Source of the DNA: Pseudofabraea citricarpa
Taxonomy: Eukaryota; Ascomycota; Leotiomycetes; Helotiales; Dermateaceae
Direction: 5' to 3'
Assembly: GCA_029641185.1 (NCBI GenBank)
Contig: JAPWGK010000023.1
Span: 372,001 to 436,000, forward strand
Length of the DNA stretch: 64,000 bases
Shown here: one piece after another, positions 24,257 to 36,477 of the stretch
Numbering within the stretch: position 1 is the first letter of the stretch
Layout: each line of letters starts with the position of its first letter
The notes under the pieces: model-generated
Told to the model about the DNA's origin: nothing
The model's input: the letters and a program-made list of their open reading frames with translations, nothing else
The model's database searches: none
Translations under genes and position numbers: made by a program

Positions 24257-25797
24257 ATGTCTCTTGACCCCCCTACCTACCTATCTTCCCTCCAGAACAA
24301 CATCCGCGCCCGGCCAATTCCTTGGGATGGCGCTGTTCGAGCTGGCACAATCACCGACGACCAATTGAGCAAGATCCGAGCTGTTGACAAGGTCAGAAAG
24401 GAGCAGAGGAAGCAGACAGTAGAGGGTGATTTGGACGGCTACCGTGCCTTGTTTCTAGGTGCAAATGGAAGGCCCAGCGTGTTGGAGTCAGCTGCGAAGC
24501 GGGCAGATGTTGTTCAGTATATCCTAGTTCTTCTAGGTGACTTAGTTGATGGTATGTAACTCTATACGATTGCGCCGACCTCAGTACTTACGAACATGTG
24601 TAGACATCCCAGCCCTCTCTCGTGCTCTCTCGGAGCATCCCGACCCATACAAGCCCTTTATGCCTCTCCTAGCCCAGTCAAGCAACCCAGAAGATCCTAT
24701 TCCGCTCCTCACCTCAACGGTGGTTTCAAGCTTGATCGCAAGCTCGCCGCCATCTTCTGAGAAGTCGTCAGCAGCGATGCCCAAGCTGCTGTCCTACCTT
24801 TCCAACCTTGCCAAGAGCTCCGACGGGGGCTTGCAAGACATAGCAGTATTACAGTACTCCTCTTTGCTGCGGGGGAAAAAGTCAAGAGAGATATTCTGGT
24901 CTCAAAGGAAGGAGACTGTAGCACCTCTGGTGGGTATCTTAAAGGCAGCAGCTGGCGTGGGCTCAAGTGGAGACTCTTCGCAGTTGTGGAGTGGAAGCGC
25001 AAGCGTTCGCAGCACCACGGAGGGCTCTTTGGGCGGTGGAGTTGGTTTACAACTACTCTACCATGTGCTTCTTGTATTCTGGCAACTGAGCTTTGAAGGT
25101 GATACTATTGGTGAAGGTCTTGAAGAGTGAGTTCAACCAGAGTGCTATGTGAGATGAAGTTGAAGCTAACCTCATCTACAGCGAGTACGATATCATTCCC
25201 CTGTTCACTCAATTACTGCGTCTATCTCCGAAAGAGAAGACGACACGTCTTCTGGTGTCATCCCTTTACAATCTACTTTCAGCCAACCAGAAAACATTGC
25301 TTCCGACTGCCGTACTTGCACGTCTCCCAGCCCTACTTCAAAATTTGAATGGCAGACATTTGACAGATGAGGACCTTCTAGAAGACTTGAAGAACCTCAA
25401 TGAGATGGTCGAAGAATATACCAAGACTCAAACGACATTTGATGAATATGCTGCTGAAGTTAATTCAGGACACCTTCGCTGGTCGCCACCACATCGCAAT
25501 CCAACTTTCTGGGCTGAGAATGCCCGCCGAATCTTGGAACATGAGAAGGGTGAACTGCCAAGAAAGTTGGCCGAGATTATGAGCAAACCTTGGGAGAATG
25601 ACAAGGCTGTGCTTGCAATTGCATGCAATGACGTGGGTTGTTTGGTAAAGGAAGTTCCTGAGAAGAGGTATCAACTCGAGAAGTTGGGGCTGAAGACGAG
25701 AGTTATGGAGTTGATGGTCGAGCCAGATGAGACAGTAAGGTGGGAGAGCTTAAGAGCCGTTGGAGAATGGCTTAGATATAGCTTTGAGACGAAGTGA
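24257..25797 (+). CDS. vma13: V-type H+-ATPase subunit H
   Basis: Exons 24257-24551, 24604-25126 and 25182-25797 encode 477 aa, almost exactly the length of yeast Vma13. The N-terminal armadillo-like helical domain (about 1-350) carries a typical low-complexity insertion near 240. The C-terminal domain includes the well-conserved segment with HLRWSPPHRNPTFWAENARR and the closing block NDVGCLVKEVPEKR. Subunit H sits on the cytosolic V1 sector of the vacuolar proton pump; it couples V1 to V0 and silences ATP hydrolysis when V1 is free. The start MSLDPPTYLSSLQNNIRARP is the only ATG before the conserved block. No neighbour is functionally linked. Confidence 0.95.
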
Positions 25798-28394
25798 TCG
25801 GATCCAGGTGATGCCATATGTTGGAGGGAATTAGCTGTATTATGTTACGAGTGCTCGAGTTTTCTTTGTCAGAGCTCAGCATTATTGTGTTCAGAGGCAT
25901 TGGCATATCAATCAATGCGGTGTTAGAGTAGTACAAATACGATACCTAGAGTAGAACTTGTAAAGCTGGTGAGTTCTACTCCGTCTTAGGAGCTTGATTC
26001 GTTTTCCGTACCTGACATGTATTCGTTAGGTAATAGAAAGTAGCTATTCTCCACCCGAGCCAGGCTAAGATGGGGCTCTTGATATTTCTAGAAAGCATTT
26101 ATACTGAAGCCACAGAAGTTGCCTTGCATCATAGCTTAAATTTCGGGGAATCCCAGGGCCCTGCAGGAGCTTAAGCATTAGCTAAAGAGGCAGGTCTAGA
26201 GAGGATCCCATCCATTTACCTAGGTGCGCTACGCAACTGCTCCGAGCTCGCCCCGCTTAGCTAGGATATTCAAGAACCTCTCGAGCTTCAACTTATATGC
26301 ACATAACTAGATTAAATTTTGGCCTCGTAACTCCACGTACAAATTCCCTTGTAGGAATCATACAAAAGTCAATCGAGGCACATTTTATTAAAGAGATCGT
26401 AAGGAGTCCCTGTTTGTATAGCTACGGTGGATACTCACCAGAGAGCAAACAGACCATACAGGGCTCTCTCAGGCCAGGTGAGGTGAAAACATACCGACAA
26501 CAAGTTCAAGTGTTTTTAATAGTAGAAGAAGTTTAACTAATTCCTTCAGGAAAATTCCACTGTCCGTTTCATAGACCGACCAAGAACCAAGGGTATCCAA
26601 GAAAGTAAAAATCAACGTAAGTCAAGGTGACTGGATAACAGAAGTAAGGGTGGTTTAGGCAAGGATAAAGTGCTTACTCGCAACGGCGTTCGCGGTGATA
26701 GTTGAGCTGGCTTCCTGCTAGTTCAACGGGCGGAATGATGTTGGCCTGCCTGATACAAGAATGTGTGTGCGGGAGCTCGTATCCTAATATTTTAGTGTCT
26801 ACTTTCTGGTCGCTTGATCCATTTCAGCTCTACGACAGCCGGCCCAGAGTTGCACCATAATTACCCATCCCTTCTTCAGTGGTTCCCCGGAGCGGCATCC
26901 AATACCAAGCTTTTTTATCGCCGGCTGGGGCATCGCCTTGGCCAGGCACAGACCACACTCAATTTCTGACAAGTCGACTCGAGAAATGAACTGCGTCATG
27001 CGAGACGTCCTTCGAGCTTCACTACCGGTATGTGCTGTGCCACTCTGAGGTCTTACGTACTGTAGGTGAAAGTGGCAGAATAAAGTATATCTGGGTGCAA
27101 CGAGAAGCTCAATTCTCAGCCCAGCTCTTATCGGATCCCCTATCAAAGTTTTGGTCATTTCGTCTCCTCGTATAAAGTAAGTATAGCATGAGGCCGCGGC
27201 GAACAAGATAGCCGTCGGGAAGAGACTGGTTTTATCACACAACTGTATATTGCTCGGCTGATTTCGGACCAAAGCAATGTCGCCATGGCAAAATATATAT
27301 TCACAGCTGTCTATCCTCAAAACAGAAGGTGCCAGTCACCACCCTTTGATGTGACTCTGACCGTGCGTGTGGTAGTGCCTGACCCTTCTCCTCTGGGAAT
27401 GATAACAACAGCTACACTGGCAACAAGAGTGATATTGACAACAGCATTGGAAGAAACGAAAAAGAAAAACCGGGAACACATGCCGCCGTCAAAAGATACT
27501 GGAGCACAGCTTCGCGGGACCACGACTCCGGCTGGCTCAGATGCTTCTGTCTGACGCGGAAATATTGCTGCGAACCGTGGTGTGGTGTGATGTGCTGAGT
27601 GTGTCTCTTGCAGCTGGAGTCAAGCAGGGATGAAGTTGTTCTCATCATCGTAATTCAAGTCTGACCATCGGAGCTGGAGGCATTTCTCTGCCGCGAACAC
27701 GAGAGAGGCAGACGGGGTTGTACAACAACCAGTGAACGGGCAAGCTCTCGAACAGTACCATCTGCACGATGCCGGACCAGCATGCGTGCCAAGCCAATCT
27801 GATCGCCGTTGATTATCTTGCGCGGTTTTTTGGTCCCCCAGAAGAATCCCAAAAGACACCCCCTTCCATGCTGCAAGCTGCTTCTTCACTGCTGATCGAC
27901 CACTGGGGGAACGCGGGTCTGGGCATTGCCCGGCAAGCTCTGGAGAGCATGCTTTGTGAGTGGTGGAACGGGACGTGAGTATGCATGCGTGCACCTTGCC
28001 CTTATCTCAACCATGTACATTGTTGCTGTATGCCGGTACATCCCCATCCCAGGCAAGATTGTCTCTCCTTACTGTACTGTACATCCTCTTAAAGTCCGTT
28101 GGGCTTGCATATAAAGTCATCTTACCCCCCTTTCGCTGGACGTTGATGTTTCCTCGCTTCACTACCGCATCCTTCTCTTATCAATTCTCCTCGGTTATAC
28201 AACCTTCAATTGAAGAGCTATCCAACCAAAGCTGTGGACTCGAGCTGGGGGTTCAGAAGCTCATTCAGCATTGTTATTTAGTCCTTGACCACCTACGTAT
28301 CCCAAGAGGTCCGATGCTTGTCTCGATGACCAAATTTGTTAGCAGTCTCAAAGCATTATAGAACCCGACCAAGACCGCCCCGCAATTCCCCATC
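25798..28394. other. Intergenic region between vma13 and the amino-acid transporter
   Basis: 2.6 kb without a gene I can support. The first 1.2 kb is AT-rich with scattered odd segments (26160-26290). The part after 27300 has the base composition of a promoter and contains ACTGTACTGTACAT (28071-28084). Open frames are short and without domains. Confidence 0.5.
28110..28115 (+). promoter_or_regulatory. TATA box of the amino-acid transporter
   Basis: TATAAA about 285 bp upstream of ATG 28395, which would imply a leader of roughly 250 nt. Confidence 0.4.
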
Positions 28395-30497
28395 ATGGCG
28401 ACTCCCGCCAGTCTAGCGCTCGAGGATGATCCTCGGATCTCCGATGTGGGCGGGGGAAATTCCAAAGTCGAGTTGGCAGTGCTCCATGCGATCCACGACA
28501 GGAGTGTGACTTTCGAGGAGTATATGCATTATGGGTACATTACGCGCGCCGAAGAGAAGGTTGCCGACGAGCAGCATAGACAACTCGCGGGGCCAAGAAC
28601 CATCAAGAGTACTATCATGGATCGATTCTCGACCGGCAAGAACCAGCATGTTGTGGAAAGCCCTCCAGGCAATACCTTGAATGAGAAGGACGCTTCTGAT
28701 AGCGGCGATAAGAGTGTCGTGCAGTCGAGTGGTAATTCGTCGGCTGTAACTGAAGCTGAATGGAAGCGTGCGAGCCGAGCTATCAGAACAGCTGGCTGGG
28801 GCAGCGTATTCTATCTAATCACAACGGACATCCTAGGTCCATATTCAGTCCCGCAAGTTATATGACCTACGCTATTGAAATTATGGAAACTAACAAGCAT
28901 TAGGTGGGCATTGGCACAAATGGGCTATGGTCCTGGCATTACTCTCTACACGGTCTTTGGTGTAATGGCCGCATATTCAGGATTTTACCTCTGGAGTATC
29001 TTCTTACACCTGGATTCTGACCGCTACCCCATGAAGAGTTATGGCGACGTCTTCTTCCGTGTCTACGGCATGTGGGCTCGCCATGCCATCAATGTCCTGC
29101 AGTCCATCCAACTGCTCTTCACGGTTTCCATCCTGATCCTCTCTAACGGCCAATCCATCTCGCAGATTGCCAAAGGCAAGCTATGCTTTGTCGTCTGCCT
29201 TATCGTTTTCATGGCTGCTGGTATGATCTTGGGACAAATTCGAACGCTGCAGCGGTTCGGATGGCTTGCCAATTTTGCCGTGTGGATCAACCTGCTTATT
29301 ATATTTATCGTGTGAGTATATCCTTCTAGATGCTGCGAGGTACCGTATTCTAATCAAAGAATTAGTATGGGCGTCTCGTCCAACTCGCCACCATATTATG
29401 CAGCGGTTGAGGCATCATTTGGTCCAAATTTTGCCGAAGGTCCGACTCATAGATATGCTGGTACTCCTCCAGCTGGCAAGGCAACTGGAGGTGAAGGATT
29501 TGTGGGATCTCTTGTAAGTGTGACGACCACTGTATTCAGGTGAACTACTGACGAGTTCTTGAGAATGGGCTGAATCAAGCTGTCTACTCTTATGGAGGAG
29601 CTATGCTGTTCGTTGCTTTCCTTGCCGAGATGAGACATCCAATGGTACGTACAGCATGAACTCACAACTAAACTCGACGACTGATAATAGCCAGGATTTC
29701 TGGAAAGGTCTTCTCTGTGCCCAGATCTTCATCTATGTCGTATACCTCTTCTTTGGCGTCTTCGTTTACAGCTACCAAGGACAGTATTCCTACAACCCCG
29801 TCATGCAAGGTAACATCCCCAGCCTCATATATGGATATGTGGAAGCTGACGAAGCTCGAGGTCTTTCGCCATATAACTGGCGAACGGCAACCAACATCAT
29901 GAATCTGTTCACGGGCCTCATCGCCGCCGCACTCTACGGGAACATCGGGTAAGCCCTTTCCTTCTCTCTCCCAAACCGCAGCAAGTGCATTCTGACACGG
30001 GCACCATCTACAGAATCAAAGTCATGTACATCGACGTATTCCAAGAGCTGCTCAGGGCGCCCGACCTGAGCAAGCGAGCCGGGAAGCTGCTGTGGGTTGG
30101 CCTCGTGCCGCTGTACTGGGCCATCGCGTTCCTGATCTGCGCGGCCATCCCGCAGTTCTCGTACATCTCGGGGCTGGTGGGCGCGCTGTGCATCCTGCAG
30201 TTCACCTACACCTTCCCGGCCATCCTGGCCGTCGGCTACCAGATCCAGAAGGACGCCATGCACCCCGACGAGCGCTTCGACCCGGCCACCCGCACGACCA
30301 ACTACGTCGACGCCGGCGTCAGGCGCTACGTGCGCGGCTTCAGGAAGCGCTGGTGGCTGAACACGTTCAACTTCGTCTACTTCCTCGGCGCTGCTGCCAC
30401 GGCCGCCCTGGGTATCTACTCGAGCTGTCTCGGCTTGAAGTCGGCTTTCAATGGGAGTAGTGTTGCTACTAGTTTTGGGTGCTCGAGTCCTGCTTGA
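28395..30497 (+). CDS. AAAP-family amino-acid transporter
   Basis: Exons are 28395-28852, 28904-29311, 29366-29513, 29564-29644, 29695-29948 and 30014-30497, 610 aa. Intron 1 starts with GCAAGT; only this choice restores the conserved SVPWALAQMGYGPG block at the first membrane helix. A cytosolic N-terminus of about 135 residues (Ser/Asp-rich) is followed by about 11 membrane helices, as in the amino acid/auxin permease family (Neurospora mtr-like, yeast Avt-like). The family moves neutral and aromatic amino acids with protons at the plasma membrane or vacuole; substrate and membrane are not set by sequence. The part encoded by about 30045-30405 has almost only G or C in third positions, unlike the rest. 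Confidence 0.92.
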
Positions 30498-31582
30498 CGA
30501 GAGTTTCCTTTCTGTCCTGCGAGGCGGTGGATTCTAATAGCGGAGTCTATCTTTTGGCTTATTAATATTTTGTTAGGGATGTGTTTGATGTAGATGTGAG
30601 TTAAGTTGGCCACAAGGAGAGGGGATATATAAGATGAGGTGGAAACTCTCAAGTAGATTATATATGCTTAGGTATATATGGCAGGGATTTTGAATCCATG
30701 CCTACATGAATCATTCCGTCTTAGCAAGGAAGTCAAGTTAAGCCAAGTTATCAAGTCAGATAGATACAGAAAGCCGAACACATACCTATCTCTCTAACCA
30801 CCACCACCACCACCACCACCACCACCACCACCACCACCACCACCACCACCACTCACTACTTTTCTATCTACCTGTCTCTCTCACTTACAGACATATCCTC
30901 CTCCTCCCATGACCTCGAGCCACACCCTACGAGCAGCCAAAACCACCTCTAACGCTTTATATCACATGGATCATCCTACACAAACAATCTTGCTTATTCC
31001 TGATTCAATATTTCTGGAAATTGCCTTCTTGTTCTATTGTCTCTTCATAAGATAACTTCAACTATAAACATGAGCATACGCACGAGCATAAGCATGATCT
31101 AAGACATAAAACTTGATAAGAGTCATAACCCCTTCCTTTCACGCCTCTCGAAAAAAAAGAACGAAAAGAAGAAGAAGAAAAAAAAGAAAAGAAACTTATC
31201 CGCTTTATCTTACTCCTCAAATTGACAAGCAAGTACTCGTGCGTTTTAAATAACTTGAATGCTTTAATTATACAAGACGCAGTCAAGTCAAGATATCAAC
31301 ATCAAAAACGTCAAAGTTAAAGTTAAAGTCAAAGTGAAAACGAAAGTCAAAGCATAACAAGGAAAGCAGAAGAGAGAAAAAGACGAAATGAAAGATTTAA
31401 TCGGATACTTTATAAAGTAGAGACTAATGTTAAACTGAACAGACGCCAATTTCCATGCTGCCTGGACTCCTCACCCTACGAAAGCCAACTCGAGAATCGA
31501 AAAGAGAATGACATTGACACACACGCACACACGAGCACCCAACGACAGCATCAAGGAGCCCAATGCACTATCCATCTCGCGT
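30498..31582. other. Intergenic region (convergent 3' ends)
   Basis: 1.1 kb between the transporter and CK2 beta 3' ends. It holds a trinucleotide repeat and an A-rich stretch with repeated AAGTYAAAG words near 31300-31350. No gene is seen. Confidence 0.6.
30797..30852 (+). repeat. (ACC)n microsatellite
   Basis: A perfect run of nearly 19 ACC units between two convergent genes. It is outside any coding frame. Confidence 0.95.
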
Positions 31583-33017
31583 CTAGACCACACGCACTTC
31601 CCCTCCTAACTCCCCGTTCTCAAATACCTCAGGATCAGCTTCCTCCTCCTCCTCTTCCTCTTCAGAGTCCTCTGCATCGACACCTTCCTCGTCATCTTTG
31701 AATCCACTCTCGATCTCCAACTTCCGTAGTCGTCGACGCATCTCATCTCGTTCTCCATGCTGCCATCTTACTAACGTAGCTGGTGCATGTACTTTGAAAC
31801 CAAAAACACGTGGGACGTAACGATCATAGCTCTTGGCTGGAATCAAGGCTGGATAGACTTGAAAGATGATGTTGTGAAAAGATGTACCGAAGTAAGCTCC
31901 ATCTATGGCTGAGTGACGGGATGATTTGGGGTTATAGATATCTTCGCATCGTGCGCAGTAAAGTTTCACGGCCTTGACGTTTGGGTTGTCGGCTTGACCC
32001 ATAGGAAGTAGAGGGTGGGCCTTGCACATAACTCTTGGGCATTTACCAAAGTCGGCCTTTTTGTATTTCTCGAGCTGAGGATGTTAGCGAAGCAAACAAG
32101 ACTTATGAACAGCGACTAACCATCTTTGCAAGACCTCGAGTTGTGACAATGTAACGAGCATGAACCAGTCCATATAAATGTCTCGCAGACTTCTCGATTG
32201 TCTCCCGCATCTCATCATCACAGTCTAGATCGAAGACATCTGTAACCAAGTCTAGGGCGTATTGATAGTATTGAACCTCGGTGTTCAGACCCGTAAGGTT
32301 GAATCGATCAGTAAGATAGTCCTCATCAATTTCGCAGAAGTATTCGTTGCCTCTGGAGGAAATAAACTAGAGTAGAAGAGCCAGTCAGCAAGCTGGCACT
32401 TGATAGAGTTGATTTAAGAGGAAATCAGAACCGCCATGCGCAACCAAAGACGCTTCCAAAGCTCTGGGAATATCGATCTGTTCCGTGGTGATCGCATATA
32501 CCGTCGGAGTTCCTGGTAATCCTGTTTAATCTCATCTTTGGGCAGTTCTGTGGGTGCCTCCACATTGGTGAACCTGTAGAGCCTGCCTGTTTGGTGGTCG
32601 ACTTCCCAGTATTTACTTCTCGACCAATACCGGTATAACTCGCCCGTTTCTGTTACCTGCTTCCGAATTTTCGTATAAAAGACTGGGTATTCGATCTCTG
32701 GTCTGGAAAGCCACTCTGTGCTCAGGTTGAAACCAGCTACCAAGGACATATCTGGCCAAATGAACAGGTTGTATAGCGTATCGCAAGGTAGGATCTCGAA
32801 GTATCGCTGTTTACCGATCCAGCCAACGATGAGGTATCGACAGTGTCTAGTATTTCGGATCCACGGCGGCATGCTCTAAGATCCCTAACGGCTCCATGGG
32901 GCGGTTTGCAGATGACGCGCAGTGCATGGGGAGGTAGGCGCAAAGAAAGGAAAGACTTACCCAGTCCCGCCAGTAACTGGTGTAATCGCTATCGGTCTCA
33001 CTGTTGAAGTCGTCCAT
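31583..33017 (-). CDS. ckb1: Casein kinase II regulatory (beta) subunit
   Basis: Minus-strand exons 33017-32961, 32366-32121 and 32074-31583 give 264 aa. The protein starts MDDFNSETDSDYTSYWRDW and continues FISSRGNEYFCEIDEDYLTD, the hallmark CK2 beta block; the join crosses a 594-nt intron. The Zn finger that drives dimerisation has C113, C118, C141 and C144. The tail is a long acidic Glu run, as common in fungi. CK2 beta dimers hold two catalytic alpha subunits and steer substrate choice in nucleus and cytosol; in Neurospora, CK2 also phosphorylates the clock protein FRQ. The long first intron holds a 152-codon ORF on the same strand, described separately. Confidence 0.95.
32414..32872 (-). 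CDS. ORF nested in CK2 beta intron 1 (unknown)
   Basis: A 152-codon open frame with its own ATG at 32872 (preceded in frame by a stop) lies wholly inside the CK2 beta intron and on the same strand. It ends 47 nt before the intron's acceptor. The protein is rich in Trp, Tyr and Arg, with eight Trp residues, and includes KYWEVDHQTGRLYRFTNVEA, which looks loosely like a WW-type or small beta fold. Codon use looks like that of ordinary genes nearby. There is no signal peptide. It could be a real nested gene, an alternatively used coding part of the intron, or a degenerate insertion. I do not recognise a family. Confidence 0.45.
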   Translation of the reverse strand: MPPWIRNTRHCRYLIVGWIGKQRYFEILPCDTLYNLFIWPDMSLVAGFNLSTEWLSRPEIEYPVFYTKIRKQVTETGELYRYWSRSKYWEVDHQTGRLYRFTNVEAPTELPKDEIKQDYQELRRYMRSPRNRSIFPELWKRLWLRMAVLISS

Positions 33018-33619
33018 GGTTCCTGGGTTAACCCTCTAGCATGTGCTTCTAGGGCACTGCTAAGGTTATGGGAACTTGGTCGTGGTGGTGGTTGAGAGGG
33101 GAGGAGCCCGAGGCTGAGGATAAGCTGTGGTTGGTGATGAGGCTCTGTGCGAGAAGTCGAAGTTGACGGAGGGCTGGTGGTGGTGGGGTGAAAGATTGCG
33201 AAGATTGCGAGGCCCACTTTTGTTACATAGGGGCTGAGGGGCACGACTCTCGACTATTTATCTACGTAGGTAGTATTCTAGCACCACCACCTCCAATAGA
33301 GAGATGTTCAGCTACTGAGAACTTCTATTGAATGCAGATAATATACAAACGCTGTCTAACCATTATCTTCCACCACTTGCTTCGGGTCTGCATCAAAGTA
33401 CCATAAGAGTGGGAATAGATTGACCAAAGACATCCTATATAAGGGGAGCGTAGTATACATCATTAAGACTCCATAAAACCAACCCGTCGATAGTAAGGTA
33501 TTTTCCTGTTCATAATCGCTCCAACGCCAAAATTTGCCATGACCAGCTTCGCCTTCTACCTTTTATCCGGATAGTCACAAACACAACCGACCGACCGAGT
33601 GAATACTGTTTATACCGCA
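33018..33619. other. Intergenic region (ckb1 promoter)
   Basis: 600 bp between the ckb1 start and the 3' end of the next minus-strand gene. GT/GG-rich DNA near 33060-33200 could be the ckb1 leader. No gene is seen. Confidence 0.6.
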
Positions 33620-36477
33620 TCATGAACCGCCTTCCCATCCGAGATCCATTGCCTCCATCGGCTCCATAGGACCCAAACCCATCAAATGCCGAAAAACGCC
33701 TTCGCCCACCGGTGTCAATCCTGTTGTCTGGCCACTCATTTCCCATCCTTGAGGTACTGGGAAATCTCTTCCAGGTGTCTCTGGCATGGTAAAAGTATTA
33801 TCCGGGGTCAAGCCCGTTGAGGGTACATTGGTGTAATCTGGGTTGCCATTGAAGAAACTTTGAAATGTCCTGTTCTCATGTTGTGGTGGGTTAAGGTTCT
33901 CAGAAGATGTTACTGGGCTAGTCTCGAAGGATGCGCGTCCTGAATCCATCTTGTCAGGATGCAAGCTTGAACGCGCATCAGAAGAAATGTTGGAGTTCGG
34001 CGTTGGTCCGCTGGAATTTCCAGTATCAGGAGATGGGCCACTGTCTGCTGCAGTGCTGGTGTTTTCGCTGTTGATATAGCCACTGCTGATATTACCAGTG
34101 TTGAACGGTCCGGAAGGCATTGAGCCAAGAACAAGACCAGTTATCCCACGCTCTACACCCGATTCAGGAGTTTGATCATCTATCGGCATCCAATTTGTCT
34201 GATCCGTGTTGGTGTGAAGATCATTCGAATTTGGAACATCTTCCATGGCCGAAGGTTCTCCGCTCGACAAGGAAAGGAATAGACACTGATTCCGCGATCC
34301 ACTGGCGGCTGGTGGATCTCCAAGACGGGGAGCCTTTGCACTCGATATCCCAAGCTGAGGAATGTTAGTCTTTACCCTACCAAATATGACAGAAAAACTC
34401 ACATTGTCATCGCTGTAGGCGAAGATCGACTTGTATTTCGGGTTGCGCATGCCCAGTGATTCAAGATCAACATCCAATTGCACAAGGAAAGACTCTGTGA
34501 GTGGGTTCTTCCTCTTCAATGCATTCATGGCTGAGAGTAAGAAGCGCAAAGAATCTCCGGTCTGACCATCATCGGGCCTGCTTTTGAGATATTGAACGAA
34601 CACTCTTGCCGCTACGTATAGGCAGAAGGAAATAAATGGATTCATCTGTTCCAAATGTTAGTGCTGTCATGGAAATATGGGCCTTCAATATCCTTACAGA
34701 TGATAAATCCATGTGAGAGATCATACGCATGACCGAAGCAATCTTATTCGCAGCAGTTATACACCTTACTTTACTTTCTGCGCTGATTGACGCAGGAAGC
34801 TTGTTCTTGTCTGCCTTATATATCGCTGCTTGATGCAAACATATGGTCGAGGTGTGAATGTTCATAGTAGTGAAGACAATATTTGGGTTTGAAAGCCCAT
34901 TTGGTAATTTGAGGTGAGAAGGCATAGAGAGAGAAGTGTTGAGAAGGATACTATCCATGTTTCTGTGACGTTTCCAGAATTCTCCATTCAAATCATTGTC
35001 TCGATCATCAGCGTCAGGGCGATGAAGATGTATCAGGTTTCTACCAAATAGACAAGCCATCAAGACAACACCTGCAAACGCAGACAGTCTAGAGGCACCA
35101 GTAGGTGACATGGAGTCTGTTAGGGACTGTGTAGGTTCGGGCTTACTCATCTCGAATGCTTCATCCGAAGCGGGGAGATCGGTCAATATGTCTTTCTCAT
35201 CAATAGTCATCGGCCAACCAGTACCAATGCTAGCATACCGGTCTTCACAGAAGGTCATCCAGAAAGTTCGACGCCGTTCTTCCCGCTCGGTCCAGTCTCG
35301 AGGAGGTGGGAGGCATTGTTTCACATCTAGTCCTTTGCCATCTAGTCTATGTAATCCCATCATTTGGCACATACGGATAGCCGATCCGGTGCTTATCCAG
35401 GCCCTGGGGAAATACATCATTTTGAATTCGTACGATGCCAGAAGTGTATGTGTTTGAGCATGGGCGACTGAGATCATGTGTTCACCGTGGCCTTTGAGTG
35501 TGTCGACTTCCATATATTTCCGAGCCCGTTGATAGAAATGATCTCGGAGATCCATGTACTTTTCTACCACTGATGCTGCCAGCGTCCACATTGCATAACG
35601 CAAAGTGACAGGGGGCCGTTGATTTGGTGCCAGATTCATAGCAGCTAGATATCGATACTTGTGGATCATGGGTAGAGAAGGATGAATCTTATCAAAGTAT
35701 ATCTGATGTAAGTCATCAATTGTGTCCTGCGGAGGTAGAGGTTCTTCGAGTCCGAGACCTATCATCTCCCACGTAAATGTGTTGTCATCAAGTCCCATAT
35801 TCATGGTCATGTTGTTCGCAAACCCAAGGTCATCTAGTGGTGCTTGAGGAGACGTCCCAGTGAAATCCCATCGATCTGTATTGACATTTCCAGCGGCACC
35901 AAGAGAGGGGTTCGATATGTTAAAGTCTGTGTTGGGCTGAGAAGTCTGTCGTCCTCCAGTACCCGCACTTGTACTATTGAAGCTTTTTGGTGCAGCATCA
36001 GTCGTAGGAGCCGGAACCACAGGTTCCTGCGTCTTCAGCAAAGTCTCCACCTGTTCTGTGACACTGTCAGTTGGCCGCCGTCTTTTGCCAAACGTCGGGT
36101 GGAAAATAGTATGTATTACAATCGCGAGGGGCCGTATAAATCAGTAACTCACTTAGTCGTTCTTCCAAAGCCTTCACATAACCGCGCTTTGGACCTGATT
36201 TCCTGCGCACTTCATCATATGCGCAACTGTGTCCCAACCTCGTACACGTCGAACAGCTTGGCTTTGTGCCGTCGCACTTCAGCTTTCTCTTCCTACATAT
36301 TATGCACGCGATTCTCTTCGGCTTCGGTACGTTTGGATCGCCATTATTCGCCGCGGCATCTGCAAGTATGTTCATGTTGTGGGTAGGGCTTTGTTGTTTG
36401 TTCTGGTCAGCTGTGCCGGTGGGACGGGAGAGGTCGTTGAAGTAATCATCCGGAGGGCTATTGGAGGCGGAAGACAT
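33620..36477 (-). CDS. Zn(II)2Cys6 fungal transcription factor
   Basis: Minus-strand exons 36477-36153, 36055-34698, 34645-34403 and 34354-33620 give 886 aa. ATG 36477 is chosen because the frame upstream has only a GTG. The zinc cluster uses C58, C61, C68, C75, C78 and C85 (RIACIICRKRKLKCDGTKPS), followed by the linker KSGPKRGYVKALEERL and a short coiled coil for dimerisation (QVETLLKTQ). The middle region (about 190-430) with HPSLPMIHKYRYL and RRTFWMTFCEDRYAS is the fungal-specific regulator domain PF04082. The C-terminus is Ser/Thr/Asn/Pro-rich, as in activation domains. The linker recalls activators of plant-cell-wall enzymes (CLR-2/ManR type), but I cannot confirm this from one sequence. 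It is nuclear; the targets are unknown. Confidence 0.92.

Noticed and set aside
26799..27320. 173-aa minus-strand ORF
   Set aside because: No domain, unusual composition and no supporting context.
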